This document shows, in pieces, positions 4,804 through 5,760 of a stretch of 5,760 nucleotides of DNA (its first letter is position 1; the number at the start of each line of letters is the position of its first letter). The position numbers were made by a program, and so were the translations under genes. Source of the stretch: an uncultured Lachnospiraceae bacterium (GTDB taxonomy: Bacteria; Bacillota; Clostridia; Lachnospirales; Lachnospiraceae); the NCBI GenBank assembly GCA_949283905.1, contig CASDUB010000124.1:1-5760 (forward strand), given 5' to 3'. The notes under the pieces are model-generated. The model saw only the letters and a program-made list of their open reading frames with translations, searched no databases and was not told the DNA's origin.

Positions 4804-5760
4804 ATGATCAAATTATTCAACGGCGGAGCATATCTTGTAAACGGCGAAACAATTGTCGAAGATAATGCGTCCGCGGCAGCAATCTTAAAACAGTCGACAG
4901 GACATGATGTAAACAAACAGGAAGCAAAAAAAGGTACGATGGCATATGGCATTTTAAACGCCCATAACACATCGTCAAATATGGATCAGCTTCAGATAAG
5001 ATTTGACAAACTTACATCACATGATATTACTTTTGTAGGTATTATTCAGACGGCAAGAGCTTCAGGACTTGAAAAGTTCCCGATGCCTTATGTTCTTACA
5101 AACTGCCACAACTCGCTCTGCGCGGTAGGCGGTACTATTAATGAAGACGACCACATGTTCGGACTTACATGCGCTAAAAAATACGGCGGCGTATATGTAC
5201 CTCCTCATCAGGCCGTTATACATCAGTATGCAAGAGAGATGCTTGCAGGTGCGGGAAAGATGATCCTCGGTTCAGATTCTCATACACGTTACGGCGCTCT
5301 CGGTACTATGGCTGTAGGCGAAGGCGGACCTGAGCTTGTAAAACAGCTTCTTAACAAGACATACGATATCGCTATGCCGGGAGTAGTCGGCATCTATATG
5401 ACAGGAGAGCCGAAAAAAGGCGTAGGTCCTCAGGACGTTGCGCTTGCTCTTATCAAAGCAGTATTCGACAACGGATATGTAAAGAACAAAGTCATGGAAT
5501 TCGTAGGACCCGGAATCGCAAATCTTTCGGCAGATTTCCGTATCGGCATAGATGTTATGACAACAGAGACAACATGTCTTTCATCTATCTGGAGAACAGA
5601 TTCGAAGATCAAAGATTTCTATGATATCCACGGACGTGTTTCTGAGTATAAAGAACTGAATCCGGCTCCTGTAGCATACTATGACGGAATGATCATCTGC
5701 GAGCTTGACAAGATCGAGCCTATGATCGCTATGCCGTTCCATCCGAGCAACGCGTATACT
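4804..5760 (+). CDS. Aconitase-superfamily hydratase (YbhJ-like), C-terminal part beyond window
   Basis: The frame opens at ATG 4804, five bases after AAGGGAG (4792-4798), and runs uninterrupted for 319 codons to the right edge. Full-length members have roughly 650-800 residues, so less than half is seen. The sequence matches the aconitase/homoaconitase superfamily, nearest the YbhJ-type 'hydratase' group: [11 protein letters not shown] (47-57), [23 protein letters not shown] (98-120), [22 protein letters not shown] (154-175) and [12 protein letters not shown] (206-217). GSDSHT is the superfamily's substrate/cluster-region hallmark. The three cysteines that normally hold the [4Fe-4S] cluster cannot all be assigned here; Cys101, Cys106, Cys123 and Cys258 are visible. 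Family members dehydrate and rehydrate hydroxy-carboxylic acids in the cytoplasm; the substrate is undetermined. Frequent ATC, AAC and TAC codons suggest good expression. Confidence 0.88.
   Translation, partial: MIKLFNGGAYLVNGETIVEDNASAAAILKQSTGHDVNKQEAKKGTMAYGILNAHNTSSNMDQLQIRFDKLTSHDITFVGIIQTARASGLEKFPMPYVLTNCHNSLCAVGGTINEDDHMFGLTCAKKYGGVYVPPHQAVIHQYAREMLAGAGKMILGSDSHTRYGALGTMAVGEGGPELVKQLLNKTYDIAMPGVVGIYMTGEPKKGVGPQDVALALIKAVFDNGYVKNKVMEFVGPGIANLSADFRIGIDVMTTETTCLSSIWRTDSKIKDFYDIHGRVSEYKELNPAPVAYYDGMIICELDKIEPMIAMPFHPSNAYT

Noticed and set aside
4764..4970. Minus-strand open frame across the start of the hydratase
   Set aside because: It overlaps the 87-residue gene end and hydratase start on the opposite strand; both have proper ribosome binding sites and this does not show one.

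Overview
The window looks like ordinary chromosomal DNA from a low-to-moderate GC, Gram-positive anaerobe of the Clostridia, probably near the Lachnospiraceae. This rests on AT-rich intergenic regions, strong GGAGG-type ribosome binding sites, a MurG of clostridial character (HESDMTPGLAN and SRGDQVLNA motifs), and small proteins of types seen in that class. I see no phage, insertion sequence, CRISPR, tRNA or rRNA gene. I found no convincing new multi-gene system. The less familiar material is three small proteins, an atypical URO-D-family enzyme, and several intergenic dyads.

Layout, left to right. The minus strand at 1-691 carries most of an HD-domain phosphohydrolase whose C-terminal end runs off the left edge. 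An AT-rich divergent region with promoter candidates and inverted repeats separates it from a 68-residue unknown protein (921-1127, +), which has its own promoter and a strong intrinsic terminator. A HIT-family protein (1311-1718, +) and a URO-D-family protein (1812-2768, +) follow in the same direction. A compact bidirectional terminator at 2774-2796 separates the latter from a convergent murG (2800-3864, -).

A 232-bp divergent spacer with a conspicuous GC-rich patch leads to a cysteine-rich 106-residue protein (4097-4417, +) that resembles the DUF6951 group. A well-formed extended -10 promoter then drives an 87-residue conserved hypothetical protein (4519-4782, +). Twenty-one bases further on begins an aconitase-superfamily hydratase (4804 to the right edge, +), which is cut off by the window after 319 codons.

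Functionally the genes are mostly independent housekeeping or conserved units: nucleotide or phosphate hydrolysis (HD, HIT), cell-wall synthesis (MurG), a probable methyltransferase or decarboxylase-like enzyme (URO-D family), and carboxylic acid hydration. The only clear operon is the 87-residue protein with the hydratase. Cotranscription of the HIT and URO-D genes is possible, but a dyad sits in the gap between them.
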